Shown here: positions 17,915 through 27,171 of the stretch, in pieces
Layout: each line of letters starts with the position of its first letter
Numbering within the stretch: position 1 is the stretch's first letter
Notes under the pieces: model-generated
What the model saw: only the letters and a program-made list of their open reading frames with translations
What the model was told of the DNA's origin: nothing
The model's database searches: none
From: JAJPHW01 sp963771505
GTDB taxonomy: Bacteria > Acidobacteriota > Terriglobia > Terriglobales > Acidobacteriaceae
Direction of reading: 5' to 3'
DNA: 64,000 nucleotides
NCBI GenBank assembly: GCA_963771505.1
Contig: CAVYTO010000006.1
Coordinates: 310,001 to 374,000 of the forward strand
Made by a program: the position numbers and the translations under genes

Positions 17915-19339
17915 TTACCGCTTCAAAGGACGGTAGATGTCGGTAGCCGTTCCGAAAAAAACCTCGGCGGATTGCATCACAGTCTCGGATAGCGTCGGAT
18001 GCGGATGAATCGTCAGAGCGAGATCTTTCACCAGCGCTCCCATCTCAATCGCCAAAACGCCTTCAGCGATCAGCTCGCCAGCCCCGGCACCTACCAGACC
18101 GACGCCAAGTACGCGCTCGGTCTTGGGATCTACGATCAATTTTGTCATTCCCTCGGTGCGGTCTAGCGTCAATGCGCGCCCCGAAGCTGCCCACGGGAAA
18201 CGCGCGACAGCTATTTCACGTCCATTTTTTTGCGCCTGACTTTCTGTCAGGCCCGCCCAGGCAATTTCCGGATCGGTGAAGACCACTGCGGGTATGGCGT
18301 TCGGTTCAAAAGCTACTTTGTGCCCGGCGATCGCTTCGACGGCCGTGCGTCCTTCATGCGTCGCTTTGTGGGCAAGCATCGGTTCGCCTACAACATCGCC
18401 AATGGCATAGATTGCGGGATCGTTTGTCTGCAACTGGGCGTTGACTTGAATGAACCCGCGTGGACCGATTTCAACTTGCGTCTTGTCTAAACCGGCAATT
18501 TCAGAATTCGGTTTGCGTCCGACTGAGACCAGCACTTTGTCGAACACTTGCTCGGATTGTGTGCCATCCGGTCCGGAGAAATTCACGCGTATGCCGTTCG
18601 ATTCCTCTTTCATCGTCGATACGGTGGTGTTGAGCATGATCGAAGCAAAACTTTTCTCGAGGCGCTTATGAAGGGGCAAAACGAGATCGCGGTCCGCGCC
18701 AGGAAGCAAACCGGGCAGCATTTCTACAACCGAAACTTTCGCGCCGAGCGCGGCATAGACGGTGCCCAGTTCGAGTCCAATGTAGCCGCCGCCAATTACC
18801 AGCAACGTATCGGGAACATCGGCGAGATCGAGTGCGCTTGAAGAATCCATGATGCGCGGACTTTCGAGACGCAGCGTCGGCACGGCGGCGGGACGTGAGC
18901 CGGTCGCGAGGATTACGCGGTCAAAACTCAGCGACTCTTCGGATCCGTTGGCGGGCTTGACCCGCAACGTGGTCGAATTTTCGAAGCTCGCCGTTCCCTG
19001 AATGTAGGTGACTTTGCGTTGCTTGGCCAGTTGGCCGAGGCCGCCGGTCAACTTCTTGATGACTCCATCTTTCCATGACCGCAAGCGACCAAGATCGATT
19101 TTGGGATCGGAATATTCGATTCCCCAATTCTTGGCGTGACGCGACTCGTCGATGAGCTTGGCGACATGCAGAAGAGCTTTGGAAGGGATGCAGCCGCGAT
19201 AGAGGCAGACTCCTCCGGGATTCGCCTCAGGATCGATGAGCGTAACGCTCATGCCGAGGTCAGCAGCCAGGAAGGCGGCCGCATAACCGCCGGGGCCGCC
19301 GCCGACAACTGCGATGCGCAAATTGGAAGTTTCAGTCAT
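17915..19339 (-). CDS. lpdA: Dihydrolipoyl dehydrogenase (E3)
   Basis: This flavoprotein disulfide reductase reoxidises the lipoyl groups of pyruvate dehydrogenase E2 with NAD+. The 474 residues show the FAD motif VVGGGPGGYAAA, the redox pair C45/C50 in GGVCLYRGCIPSKA, an NAD-binding GGGYIGLELG and the C-terminal catalytic pair H447/E452 (HPHPTLSE). It is the third gene of the aceE-aceF-lpdA operon, 43 bases after aceF. All key residues are present. Confidence 0.97.
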   Translation of the reverse strand: MTETSNLRIAVVGGGPGGYAAAFLAADLGMSVTLIDPEANPGGVCLYRGCIPSKALLHVAKLIDESRHAKNWGIEYSDPKIDLGRLRSWKDGVIKKLTGGLGQLAKQRKVTYIQGTASFENSTTLRVKPANGSEESLSFDRVILATGSRPAAVPTLRLESPRIMDSSSALDLADVPDTLLVIGGGYIGLELGTVYAALGAKVSVVEMLPGLLPGADRDLVLPLHKRLEKSFASIMLNTTVSTMKEESNGIRVNFSGPDGTQSEQVFDKVLVSVGRKPNSEIAGLDKTQVEIGPRGFIQVNAQLQTNDPAIYAIGDVVGEPMLAHKATHEGRTAVEAIAGHKVAFEPNAIPAVVFTDPEIAWAGLTESQAQKNGREIAVARFPWAASGRALTLDRTEGMTKLIVDPKTERVLGVGLVGAGAGELIAEGVLAIEMGALVKDLALTIHPHPTLSETVMQSAEVFFGTATDIYRPLKR

Positions 19340-19382
19340 TGCGTTTTAATTGGAGTTTCTCGGCATGGCGGAGCGGACGAGT

Positions 19383-21092
19383 TCATCCCTGGACCGACAA
19401 CAGGAACGGCTGTTCGAAGGCCTCGGCGATCCATCGAAGAAAGCGGGCAGCGTCGGCGCCATCAATCAAGCGGTGGTCGTAAGAAAGTGAAAGCGGCAGC
19501 ACTCGACGCGCTTCGAATTTTCCATTCATCCAGACCGGCTCCATGCTGGACCGGGAGAGACCCAGAATCGCGACTTCGGGGTGATTGACGATCGGCGAAA
19601 ATCCAGTACCGCCGATCCCGCCAAGATTCGTGATCGTGAAGGTACCGCCTTCCATGTCCGCAGGCGAGAGCTTCTTTTCTTTCGCCTTCTTCGATATCTG
19701 GCTGAGCTCAGCGGCGATCTCGACTATGTTCTTCTTGTCGACGTCGCGGATCACGGGCACAAGCAGCCCGCGCTCGGTATCGACTGCGACGCCGATATGA
19801 ATGTACTGCTTGTAGACAACCTCTTCATGAGAAATGTCGATGCTGGCGTTGAATTGCGGGAACACCTTCAGCGCGGACGCGCAAACTTTCAGGGCGATGG
19901 CGGTAACGGTCATTTTTCCGCCTGCCTCTTCTGCCTTCGGAGCGAAGCGGGAGCGCAGCTGCTCGAGTTCGGTGATGTCCGCTTTATCCTGTTGGGTGAC
20001 GTGGGGGATCGTGTTCCAGGCTTCACGCAAATGCTCAGCTGTCTTACGGCGCACGCCGCGCATGGCCACGCGTTCGATCTTTCCCCACTTCGAAAAATCT
20101 GGAAGCGCAGGCTCGGCAAAGTGCGCGACTGCCGGCTGAGTGGTCGCGGCCATCAGAAGCGACTTGGAGAAGGCCTTTACGTCGTCTTCGCTGATTCGTC
20201 CGCCCGGGCCGGACCCAGAAACACCGTGGATATCCACTCCTAGTTCTCGAGCCAAGCGTCGCACGTGGGGCGCTGCTGGGATTGGATCGCCGAGCGCAGT
20301 CCCGGCCACTTTTCCAAGCTGGGCGGGCATACTGAACGACGGCAACGCCTGTGAAGGTCTGTCCGGCTTGAGGGCCTCTTCTTCAGTTTTGCCCTCAGCT
20401 TGAATGGCAAGCTGGAAAGCGAGACGGGCACTGTGTTGACCGGAAACATATTCTACTGGGGCATGTTTGGGACGCTCGGGAATGGCTACTGCGCCGCCTT
20501 CCAGCGTAAAAATCAGAGCGCCGACTTTCACTTTGTCGCCTGGCTTGACTTGAATTTGTTTCACGGTACCACTCACTGACGAAGGAACCTCGATGACGGC
20601 TTTGTCGGTTTCGAGTTCCATCACTGGCTGGCCTTCTGACACTTTCGTTCCCGGTTCAATCATCAACCGCACTAATTCTCCCTGACTGATGTTCTCACCG
20701 AGTTCGGGCAGGCGGAATTCCGACGCTCCGGACGAAGCAGGCGCGGAAGACTGAGGAGTGGCTTTCGCGGCGGCTGGCGACGACTTGACTTGCGGCTCAA
20801 CCCGCGCGGGTGGGGCCGTCGGGGATTTTGCCGGGGCGTCATCCTTCTTCGCGCCCGAGCCATTTTCCAGCGTGAAGATCACCTGGCCTACTTTGACCTT
20901 TTCGCCTTCTTTGACGCGAATGTCTTTCACTTTGCCCGTGACGGATGACGGCACTTCGACGACCGCTTTATCCGTTTCGAGTTCCATCACAGGCTGGCCT
21001 TCGGTGATGCTCGCGCCGGGCGAAATCATCAGACGCACTAAATCGCCCTGGTGAATGTTTTCGCCGAGTTCCGGTAGCTTGAAATCCGTCAC
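19383..21092 (-). CDS. aceF: Dihydrolipoamide acetyltransferase (E2 of pyruvate dehydrogenase)
   Basis: The 569-residue E2 transfers the acetyl group to CoA and forms the complex core. It has two lipoyl domains with lipoylated lysines K42 and K164 (both ETDKAV), joined by Pro/Ala-rich linkers. The peripheral-subunit-binding domain is around 270-310 (PHVRRLARELGVDIHGVSGS). The catalytic domain ends in SYDHRLIDGADAARFL, giving active-site H540 and D544. The two lipoyl domains are nearly identical in the lysine region, suggesting internal duplication. It lies 34 bases downstream of aceE. Confidence 0.97.
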   Translation of the reverse strand: MTDFKLPELGENIHQGDLVRLMISPGASITEGQPVMELETDKAVVEVPSSVTGKVKDIRVKEGEKVKVGQVIFTLENGSGAKKDDAPAKSPTAPPARVEPQVKSSPAAAKATPQSSAPASSGASEFRLPELGENISQGELVRLMIEPGTKVSEGQPVMELETDKAVIEVPSSVSGTVKQIQVKPGDKVKVGALIFTLEGGAVAIPERPKHAPVEYVSGQHSARLAFQLAIQAEGKTEEEALKPDRPSQALPSFSMPAQLGKVAGTALGDPIPAAPHVRRLARELGVDIHGVSGSGPGGRISEDDVKAFSKSLLMAATTQPAVAHFAEPALPDFSKWGKIERVAMRGVRRKTAEHLREAWNTIPHVTQQDKADITELEQLRSRFAPKAEEAGGKMTVTAIALKVCASALKVFPQFNASIDISHEEVVYKQYIHIGVAVDTERGLLVPVIRDVDKKNIVEIAAELSQISKKAKEKKLSPADMEGGTFTITNLGGIGGTGFSPIVNHPEVAILGLSRSSMEPVWMNGKFEARRVLPLSLSYDHRLIDGADAARFLRWIAEAFEQPFLLSVQG

Positions 21093-21126
21093 GCCGCTCT
21101 ACCTTTCAAGTGCAAAGAGTCTGGTT

Positions 21127-23802
21127 TCAACTGATCGCTGGATTCAGTTTTTCCGGATCAATCTTTAAATCGCCAACGGCCTTTTTGACTACGCTCGCGG
21201 AAATTTTATTTCCTTTGGCAAGCGCGGTGAGTGTTGCCAGAACGATGTGCTTCGCGTCGACCTCGAAGAAGTTGCGCAGAGCAGCGCGATTTTCGCTTCG
21301 TCCGAAACCATCGGTGCCTAACACCGTCAGGCGTCCCGGCACCCATTGAGAGATGGATTCGGGCAGCACTTTCATGTAATCGGATGCGGCGACAAATACT
21401 CCTTCCGCGTCTTTAAGTGCCTGAGTTACGAATGGAATTCGTGCGGTCTCGCCGGGGTGAAGCATGTTCCAGCGCTCACAGTCGTTTCCATCGCGATACA
21501 GTTCCTTGTAGCTGGTCACACTCCACACATCGGCGGCAACGCCGTACTGGTCCTCGAGAATCTGCTGCGCCTTCAAAACCTCGTACATGATTGTGCCGCT
21601 GCCGAACAACTGAGCGCGCAGTTTGGCGTCCTTCTTTTTCGAAGCCTTGAAGCGATAGAGCCCGCGCAAAATGCCGTCTTTCGCGCCCGCTGGCATCTCT
21701 GGCATCGCGAGCGGCTCGTTGGTGACGGTCAAATAATAGAAGATGGATTCCTGGTCGGTGTACATGCGCTTGATGCCATCTTGAATAATGACGCCAATCT
21801 CGTACGCAAATGCGGGATCGTATGCCATCAAGTTCGGGACGGAAAGCGCGAGTACGTGACTGTGCCCATCCTGATGCTGTAAGCCTTCGCCCGCGAGAGT
21901 AGTTCGGCCAGCGGTCCCGCCTATCAGGAAACCTCGGGTTCGCATGTCGGCTGCGGCCCAGATGAGGTCGCCGATGCGTTGGAAGCCGAACATGGAGTAG
22001 TAAATAAAGAAAGGAATCGTATTGATGCCGTGGTTCGCATACGCCGTGCCCGCAGCGATCAGCGAGCACATCGATCCAGCTTCTGTAATTCCCTCTTCAA
22101 GGATTTGTCCGTCTTTCGCCTCCTTGTAGTAGAGCAGCGTGTCCATGTCCACTGGTTCGTATAGCTGGCCGACGCTTGAGTAAATACCCACTTGCCGAAA
22201 CAACGCCTCCATTCCAAAAGTGCGAGCTTCATCGGGAATGATGGGGACGATCAATTTGCCGATTTCCGGGTCGCGCAGCAGCTTCGCGAGGAGACGGACA
22301 AAGACCATGGTGGTGGAAACTTCGCGGCCGTCCGTACCTTTGTAAAACTCTTCAAAGTGAGTTTCTGAAACAGGAGGAAGCGGTTTGGCGCGAACCTTGC
22401 GCTGTGGCATGTATCCGCCCAATTGCTTGCGCCGCTCCTGCATGTAGCGAACTTCCGGGCTGTCATCCGGTGGCCGATAGAATGGCGCGTCGTGTAGTTC
22501 TGCGTCGGGGATCGGGATTCCGAACCGAGAACGGAATACTGCAAGTTCCTCATCATTCAACTTTTTCTGTTGATGAGTTATGTTTTTGCCTTCGCCAGCT
22601 TCGCCGAGGCCGTAACCTTTAATCGTTTTTGCGAGGATGATTGTGGGAGTTCCGGTGTGATCGACGGCTGACCGATAAGCAGCGTGCACTTTGATCGGGT
22701 CGTGGCCACCTAACCGCAAGCGCGCCAATTGTTCGTCCGATAGGTGCTCAACCATTTTCAGCAGACGAGGATCGGTCCCAAACAGGTTGTGGCGGAAGTA
22801 GGCTCCGCTCTCGACAAAGTATTTTTGATATTGACCGTCGCTGATCTCGCCCAGCCGTTTTACCAGCAGCCCATCGCGATCGTTTTGGATCAGCGTGTCC
22901 CAATCACCGCCCCAGACGACCTTAATTACGTTCCAACCTGCGCCACGAAAAATAGCTTCAAGCTCCTGAATGATTTTGCCGTTGCCGCGGACGGGTCCGT
23001 CGAGTCGCTGCAGGTTGCAGTTCACCACGAAAATCAGGTTGTCGAGCCGCTCGCGAGAAGCCAGCGTGATGGAACCAAGGGATTCGGGCTCGTCCATTTC
23101 GCCATCGCCCAGAAACGCCCATACTTTACCGCCGGTGGAAGTCTTCAGGCCACGATTTTCCAGGTATCGGATGAACCGGGCATGATATATCGCCTGAATC
23201 GGTCCGAGGCCCATGGAGACGGTGGGAAACTCCCAAAAGTCCGGCATCAACCACGGGTGGGGGTAGGAAGAAAGACCGCCGCCGGGATTTAACTCGCGAC
23301 GGAAGTTCTGTAGCTTCTCAATCGAAAGCCGGCCCTCAAGATAAGCGCGGGCATACACACCGGGCGCGGCATGGCCTTGGAAATACACTAAGTCGCGATC
23401 GCCTGATTCATTTTCCGCCCGGAAAAAGTGATTGAAAGCCACCTCGTAAAGGGTCGCGGCCGAGGCGAAAGTGGAAATGTGTCCGCCAATGCCATCTTGC
23501 AGTTTATTGGCGCGAACCACCATGGCGAGAGCATTCCAGCGGACCAGACTCTTGATCCTCCGCTCCATATCCTGACTTCCAGGAAATGGCGGCTGCTGGC
23601 GGACAGATATCGTGTTCTGGTAAGGAGTGGTCGCCGTGAAAGGTAAGTTCACTCCGGCGGAAAGCCGGGCATGAAGCGAGAGCTGCTGAATCAGCCGCCC
23701 TGCCCGCTCCGGCCCCCCTCGCGACAATACATAATCCAGAGAATCCATCCACTCGCGAGTTTCGATAACTTCCAGACCATTGCTTTTCTGCGTTTCCGTC
23801 AC
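21127..23802 (-). CDS. aceE: Pyruvate dehydrogenase E1, homodimeric type
   Basis: E1 decarboxylates pyruvate with thiamine diphosphate and passes the acetyl unit to the lipoyl arm of E2. At 891 residues it matches the E. coli homodimeric AceE (887). The TPP motif is GDGEMDEPE near residue 232, with typical AceE segments such as HPWLMPDFWEFPTVSMGLGP and GDLIWAAADMRTRGF. The start is a GTG at 23802, about ten bases after GGAG. It opens the operon; a nested dyad at 23821-23851 lies directly upstream. Confidence 0.97.
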   Translation of the reverse strand: MTETQKSNGLEVIETREWMDSLDYVLSRGGPERAGRLIQQLSLHARLSAGVNLPFTATTPYQNTISVRQQPPFPGSQDMERRIKSLVRWNALAMVVRANKLQDGIGGHISTFASAATLYEVAFNHFFRAENESGDRDLVYFQGHAAPGVYARAYLEGRLSIEKLQNFRRELNPGGGLSSYPHPWLMPDFWEFPTVSMGLGPIQAIYHARFIRYLENRGLKTSTGGKVWAFLGDGEMDEPESLGSITLASRERLDNLIFVVNCNLQRLDGPVRGNGKIIQELEAIFRGAGWNVIKVVWGGDWDTLIQNDRDGLLVKRLGEISDGQYQKYFVESGAYFRHNLFGTDPRLLKMVEHLSDEQLARLRLGGHDPIKVHAAYRSAVDHTGTPTIILAKTIKGYGLGEAGEGKNITHQQKKLNDEELAVFRSRFGIPIPDAELHDAPFYRPPDDSPEVRYMQERRKQLGGYMPQRKVRAKPLPPVSETHFEEFYKGTDGREVSTTMVFVRLLAKLLRDPEIGKLIVPIIPDEARTFGMEALFRQVGIYSSVGQLYEPVDMDTLLYYKEAKDGQILEEGITEAGSMCSLIAAGTAYANHGINTIPFFIYYSMFGFQRIGDLIWAAADMRTRGFLIGGTAGRTTLAGEGLQHQDGHSHVLALSVPNLMAYDPAFAYEIGVIIQDGIKRMYTDQESIFYYLTVTNEPLAMPEMPAGAKDGILRGLYRFKASKKKDAKLRAQLFGSGTIMYEVLKAQQILEDQYGVAADVWSVTSYKELYRDGNDCERWNMLHPGETARIPFVTQALKDAEGVFVAASDYMKVLPESISQWVPGRLTVLGTDGFGRSENRAALRNFFEVDAKHIVLATLTALAKGNKISASVVKKAVGDLKIDPEKLNPAIS

Positions 23803-24362
23803 TTAGTGGTTCTCCAGATCGTCAGTAAAGTGCCTACTTGGCATTTCTGACATGCAAGAATGAATTGTTTGGAAGCGTTAGCTCTAACTCAATGATAATC
23901 GAGAGTAGAGAAACTTGCTGGTGAGCTTTCGAGAGGACGGATTTGACCGGAGAGAACCTGAATGGCCTGACGCGCACCGCTAGAACTCGATCGGCGAAGC
24001 GGTTCGTTCAAGTAGACCGGTTTCCCCTGACTGGCGTAGCAGTATCAGTTGTCTATATCGCTAATAGGTAAATCCCCTACGCGCCCTGGTGGTAAGTCTG
24101 TAGTGTGAATATAGAGAAAGTGCCATTGCGTTAGGCGGTGGATTTCATCTAGAAAATTGGGAAGCCGCTCGATTCTCCCGCGAGCGCTCAGTTAAACGAC
24201 GCGTTTAGAATTCGGCATTAACGGATTGTTACGATTTCAGAACAAATTGTCCGACGCTACCGTTTTGGCAATGCTAAGATTCTGACGCTGTGGGAATCCT
24301 TACTTTACGTTCTCCGGCGTGAACGGCTCGGCGTAGAGGATGCGTTCCTGAGGTCATTGTTT
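23803..24362. other. Divergent intergenic region upstream of aceE
   Basis: These 560 bases separate the aceE operon (minus) from the HTH regulator (plus). No ORF with good support was found. Apart from the dyad next to aceE I could not assign promoters or a riboswitch. Confidence 0.5.
23821..23851. promoter_or_regulatory. Nested dyad upstream of aceE (operator or leader hairpin)
   Basis: GTCAG and CTGAC enclose TGCC-TACTT-GGCA, giving two nested inverted repeats 19-49 bases upstream of the aceE GTG. The position fits a repressor site or an mRNA leader hairpin. The regulator is not known; the divergent HTH gene is one possibility by proximity only. Confidence 0.4.
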
Positions 24363-25199
24363 ATGGTTAGCAATATATTTGGGGGATTAGGGAGTTCAGG
24401 GGGTCAGAGCCTACGAATTTTGCGGGAAGAATTAGGTTTCACCCTTCGGGACGTGGAAAACGCGAGCACGAAGATCGCCCAGCGTCGCGGCAACGACGAA
24501 TTTGCACTCCCGATCAGCCGTCTCTCAGACATTGAAACTAAAGGGGTAATGCCGAGTATTTATCGCCTTTATTCACTTTCAGTCATTTATCGGCAGGATG
24601 TTCGGGAGTTGCTGCTGTGGTTCGGAGTCGATTTCGGCGATGCGGCGGCCGACCTGAATGTATGCTTGCCTCCCAATTCTCATGTTTCCAAGGCTTTAGC
24701 CAACGTAGCGAAGATACAAGTGCCAATCAAAATCGATCCGGGATTTGACCCGCAACGAACGGCAAATCTGGGACGAATGATCGAACAATGGGGAGTCGTT
24801 CCGCTTTCATACCTCACACAGTTCGCCTCCTGCAACTACACCTACGGTTACATCGGGGGGCAAGACCTCACAATGTACCCAATCCTGCCTCCGGGAACGT
24901 TTGTCCAAGTGGATGAATCGCGGAACACTGTGACTGAAGGCGCGTGGAAGTCCGAATACGAGCGGCCCATTTATTTCGTGGAAACTCGAAGCGGACACAT
25001 GTGCTGTTGGTGTACGCTCGCCCGGGAAGACATCATTCTGCAGCCGCATCCGCTATCGCCGGTGGCTGCTCAAATTCTGCGCTACCCTCAAGAAGCTGAA
25101 ATTATTGGGCAGGTGGTCGGCGTCGCGATGAGGCTTGGGGAGTGGCGGAGCTTGGCCGACTACGAGCCAATGCCGCCAACGCCTGAAGCACTGAATTGA
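24363..25199 (+). CDS. XRE-type HTH protein with degenerate S24/LexA-like C-domain
   Basis: The 278-residue protein has an N-terminal XRE-type helix-turn-helix (about 15-80, GQSLRILREELGFTLRDVE). Its C-terminal half resembles the LexA/CI S24 fold: LTMYPILPPGTFVQVD and ERPIYFVETRSGHM, followed by a final strand GQVVGVAMRLG. In S24 peptidases the first motif reads GDSMxP and a later Lys completes the dyad. Here Thr sits at the Ser position and the Lys region reads CCWCTL, so autoproteolysis looks lost. I prefer ATG 24363 (GAGG nine bases upstream) over TTG 24357. It probably acts as a repressor or sensor; the target is unknown. Confidence 0.72.
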   Translation: MVSNIFGGLGSSGGQSLRILREELGFTLRDVENASTKIAQRRGNDEFALPISRLSDIETKGVMPSIYRLYSLSVIYRQDVRELLLWFGVDFGDAAADLNVCLPPNSHVSKALANVAKIQVPIKIDPGFDPQRTANLGRMIEQWGVVPLSYLTQFASCNYTYGYIGGQDLTMYPILPPGTFVQVDESRNTVTEGAWKSEYERPIYFVETRSGHMCCWCTLAREDIILQPHPLSPVAAQILRYPQEAEIIGQVVGVAMRLGEWRSLADYEPMPPTPEALN

Positions 25200-25548
25200 A
25201 GTGCCGGGTGGATCCGGCGCCCGGCTCCGGTGGGACGAAGCTTCCTGCTCTGGTTTGAAGTTTTTCCAAGTACGGTCCGGCTTCGACACCGTCGACTTTG
25301 CAGGCATCTTCTGCCTCTTGCGATAACGCTCTGAGTGGCGTAGCAAGAATCTCGCCGAAAATCGCCTTGTGTTCCTGGTTGAGAGTTTTCTCCGCAGTGC
25401 TGGCCCCGTAGACCCTTTCCAATCCCCAATGAGAGTGTTTCTTCTCGGCGGTTTGAAGTCCGGCCAGATACTCCAGTTTTCTTAACGCTCCGGAAAAGGC
25501 GCACAATGTAGTGTGCCGCAGGTCATCGAGAGCGGAGACCAATTTCAT
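25102..25548 (-). CDS. Conserved hypothetical protein
   Basis: The 148-residue protein has recognisable phrases (ALRKLEYLAGLQTA, HWGLERVYG, STRHFNSVLQALAALA) that recall short uncharacterised acidobacterial proteins. It has no signal peptide and is probably helical. Its last 98 bases, encoding a low-complexity Ser/Arg/Pro tail, run antisense to the end of the HTH gene. The function is unknown. The opposite-strand overlap and tail make the C-terminus the least certain part. Confidence 0.6.
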   Translation of the reverse strand: MKLVSALDDLRHTTLCAFSGALRKLEYLAGLQTAEKKHSHWGLERVYGASTAEKTLNQEHKAIFGEILATPLRALSQEAEDACKVDGVEAGPYLEKLQTRAGSFVPPEPGAGSTRHFNSVLQALAALARSRPSSATPQASSRRRPPAQ

Positions 25549-25596
25549 AAACGATTAGCGTTTCCTGTTACGAATTCCAGAATCCAGACTTTCCAC

Positions 25597-25617
25597 AGCC
25601 CTTCGTTGCAAAGGGCT
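25597..25617. other. Stem-loop upstream of the small secreted peptide
   Basis: AGCCCTT and AAGGGCT form a perfect 7-bp stem with a 7-base loop, about 50 bases before the GTG of the small peptide gene. It may lie in its leader. No T-run follows in either direction. Confidence 0.3.
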
Positions 25618-25667
25618 TAGCACAAGACATTATCACGGGGCAGCTCACTTTAAAAGGAGTACCTCCC

Positions 25668-25823
25668 GTGAAAAAGACCCTATTATTGACCGCTCTTGCC
25701 CTTGCCATAACCGCAATCGCTACCCCAATTTCTCTCTTTGCCGATGGAGATCCAGGGCCGCATATTCAGACGCAAAAACCTCTTCCACTTCCGGATGGTG
25801 ACCCCGGACCACACCACTCCTGA
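25668..25823 (+). CDS. Small secreted peptide with DGDPGPH repeat
   Basis: This 51-codon gene starts at GTG 25668 after a strong AAAGGAG. It encodes a classic signal peptide (MKKTLLLTALALAITAIATP, hydrophobic core then SLFA) and, after a likely cut, a 26-residue mature peptide. The heptad DGDPGPH occurs twice, near each end of the mature part, separated by a Gln/Lys/Pro/Leu linker. There is no Cys. The function is unknown; the strong ribosome site and the repeat argue for a real gene. It could be an exported signal or structural peptide. Confidence 0.72.
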   Translation: MKKTLLLTALALAITAIATPISLFADGDPGPHIQTQKPLPLPDGDPGPHHS

Positions 25824-25887
25824 TTTGGGAAAATTCTTGCCTTGATGGAGCAAGCCGAAGGGGCTATATTCCGCATGTAGCAGAATC

Positions 25888-26643
25888 ATGCCCCTTTGGT
25901 TCCATCCCGTATTTTTTTATCTGTGGATCGCACCGCGCATCTTGTTGCTGGTCCTGCTGGTAATGCTGTACAGGTATTCCCTTCTAAAACGATTCCCCAT
26001 TTTCAGTTTGTACGCGGCGTTTCAGGTCGCACAATGGGCCTACTTGTTCGGCATCTACGCACAAACTGGAACGTTTGCCACTCCCGAGTACAGGTCGCAC
26101 CTTGCAACATTTTCGGCCGTCAGCGCACTTCTGCGTTTCGGTATCCTCTACGAGGTTTTTGTAGCGATGTCCGGCGATTCCAAAGGAATTCGCGAAGCGG
26201 GGCTCAAGACGCTTCGCTGGGCTGGAGCCGTTCTCTTTCTTCTTGGTTCTGTAATCGCAACGATGCAGGGTGTGACCGGGTTTTTTGGAGCATTCTGGCT
26301 GTTTGATCGAACGATCAGTCTGATGCAGTGCGGCCTTCTGATTGCAATGTTCGTTCTTTCTGGCTTTTTTGCGATCCCTTGGAAAAACTACGCGTTTGGA
26401 ATCGCTTTGGGGTTTGGTGTTTTCGAGACTGTGGAACTGGTGGATGCGGCCTTGCGAAGCCAGATGAGATCAGGGTCTTACGTATTAGACGCTGTCGGCA
26501 TGGCGGCTTATCACCTGTGCGTCCTCATCTGGATTGCGTATCTGGTCTTTGTACAGCGATCACGACCGGCCGCGCTCCATGCTCAACAGGGTTACGACAT
26601 AGAAAGCTGGAACCGCGAGCTTCGGAGGTTGCACACTCGATGA
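25888..26643 (+). CDS. Multi-pass membrane protein, unknown function
   Basis: The 251-residue protein has about six or seven hydrophobic helices and a polar C-terminal tail from about residue 225. No catalytic motif is recognised. The next gene starts inside its stop (ATGA), so the two are coupled. It lies 64 bases after the small secreted peptide gene, and a functional link between them is possible but unsupported by motifs. Confidence 0.72.
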   Translation: MPLWFHPVFFYLWIAPRILLLVLLVMLYRYSLLKRFPIFSLYAAFQVAQWAYLFGIYAQTGTFATPEYRSHLATFSAVSALLRFGILYEVFVAMSGDSKGIREAGLKTLRWAGAVLFLLGSVIATMQGVTGFFGAFWLFDRTISLMQCGLLIAMFVLSGFFAIPWKNYAFGIALGFGVFETVELVDAALRSQMRSGSYVLDAVGMAAYHLCVLIWIAYLVFVQRSRPAALHAQQGYDIESWNRELRRLHTR

Positions 26644-27161
26644 TTGCCGTTGTGATTCTCTTCGTATTCGCCGCGATGGTTTTGTCGGGCATCGTGTGGA
26701 TGACTGGGGCTGGAATGGGTTGGATCGGCATGTCAGATTCCCGGACGTTGCAGCCTGTAGATTTGGACGCGTTCAGGAACCTGGTCGATCCGTATGAAAC
26801 AAACTATTTACGGACGAATTTGCCGCCTAGAGAGTTCCGTCAGTTACAAAGGCAGCGACTTCTAGCAGCCCTCGAGTATCTTGGGTGTCTCGCGGGGAAC
26901 TCTATGGTACTGCTGCGGGCGGGCCAACTGGCCCGACTCAGCGCCGACCCGCTCGTAGCCGAGGAGGCGCGCAAGTTGGTTTCCAGCGCGGTCGTGCTAC
27001 GGCTTCAGTCTTTTCGCGCGATGCTGGTGCTGTCTACCGCTCTTGCCTTCCCCACTTTGACTTTGTTGTCGGAAGACTTTGCGGAAGACTACGAGCGGGC
27101 GGAGTTCCGCTGCACATCGTTGGGGTATCTACAGAGAGAGGGTTCCGCCTCAGCCACGTGA
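26640..27161 (+). CDS. Single-pass membrane-anchored hypothetical protein
   Basis: The 173-residue protein begins with an N-terminal transmembrane helix (IAVVILFVFAAMVLSGIVW). A mainly helical soluble part follows, with a second hydrophobic segment around 120-145. I set the start at ATG 26640 because it overlaps the preceding stop (ATGA); the longer reading from 26328 overlaps the upstream gene in another frame. Function unknown. Confidence 0.68.
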   Translation: MIAVVILFVFAAMVLSGIVWMTGAGMGWIGMSDSRTLQPVDLDAFRNLVDPYETNYLRTNLPPREFRQLQRQRLLAALEYLGCLAGNSMVLLRAGQLARLSADPLVAEEARKLVSSAVVLRLQSFRAMLVLSTALAFPTLTLLSEDFAEDYERAEFRCTSLGYLQREGSASAT

Positions 27162-27171
27162 TCGATTCGCC

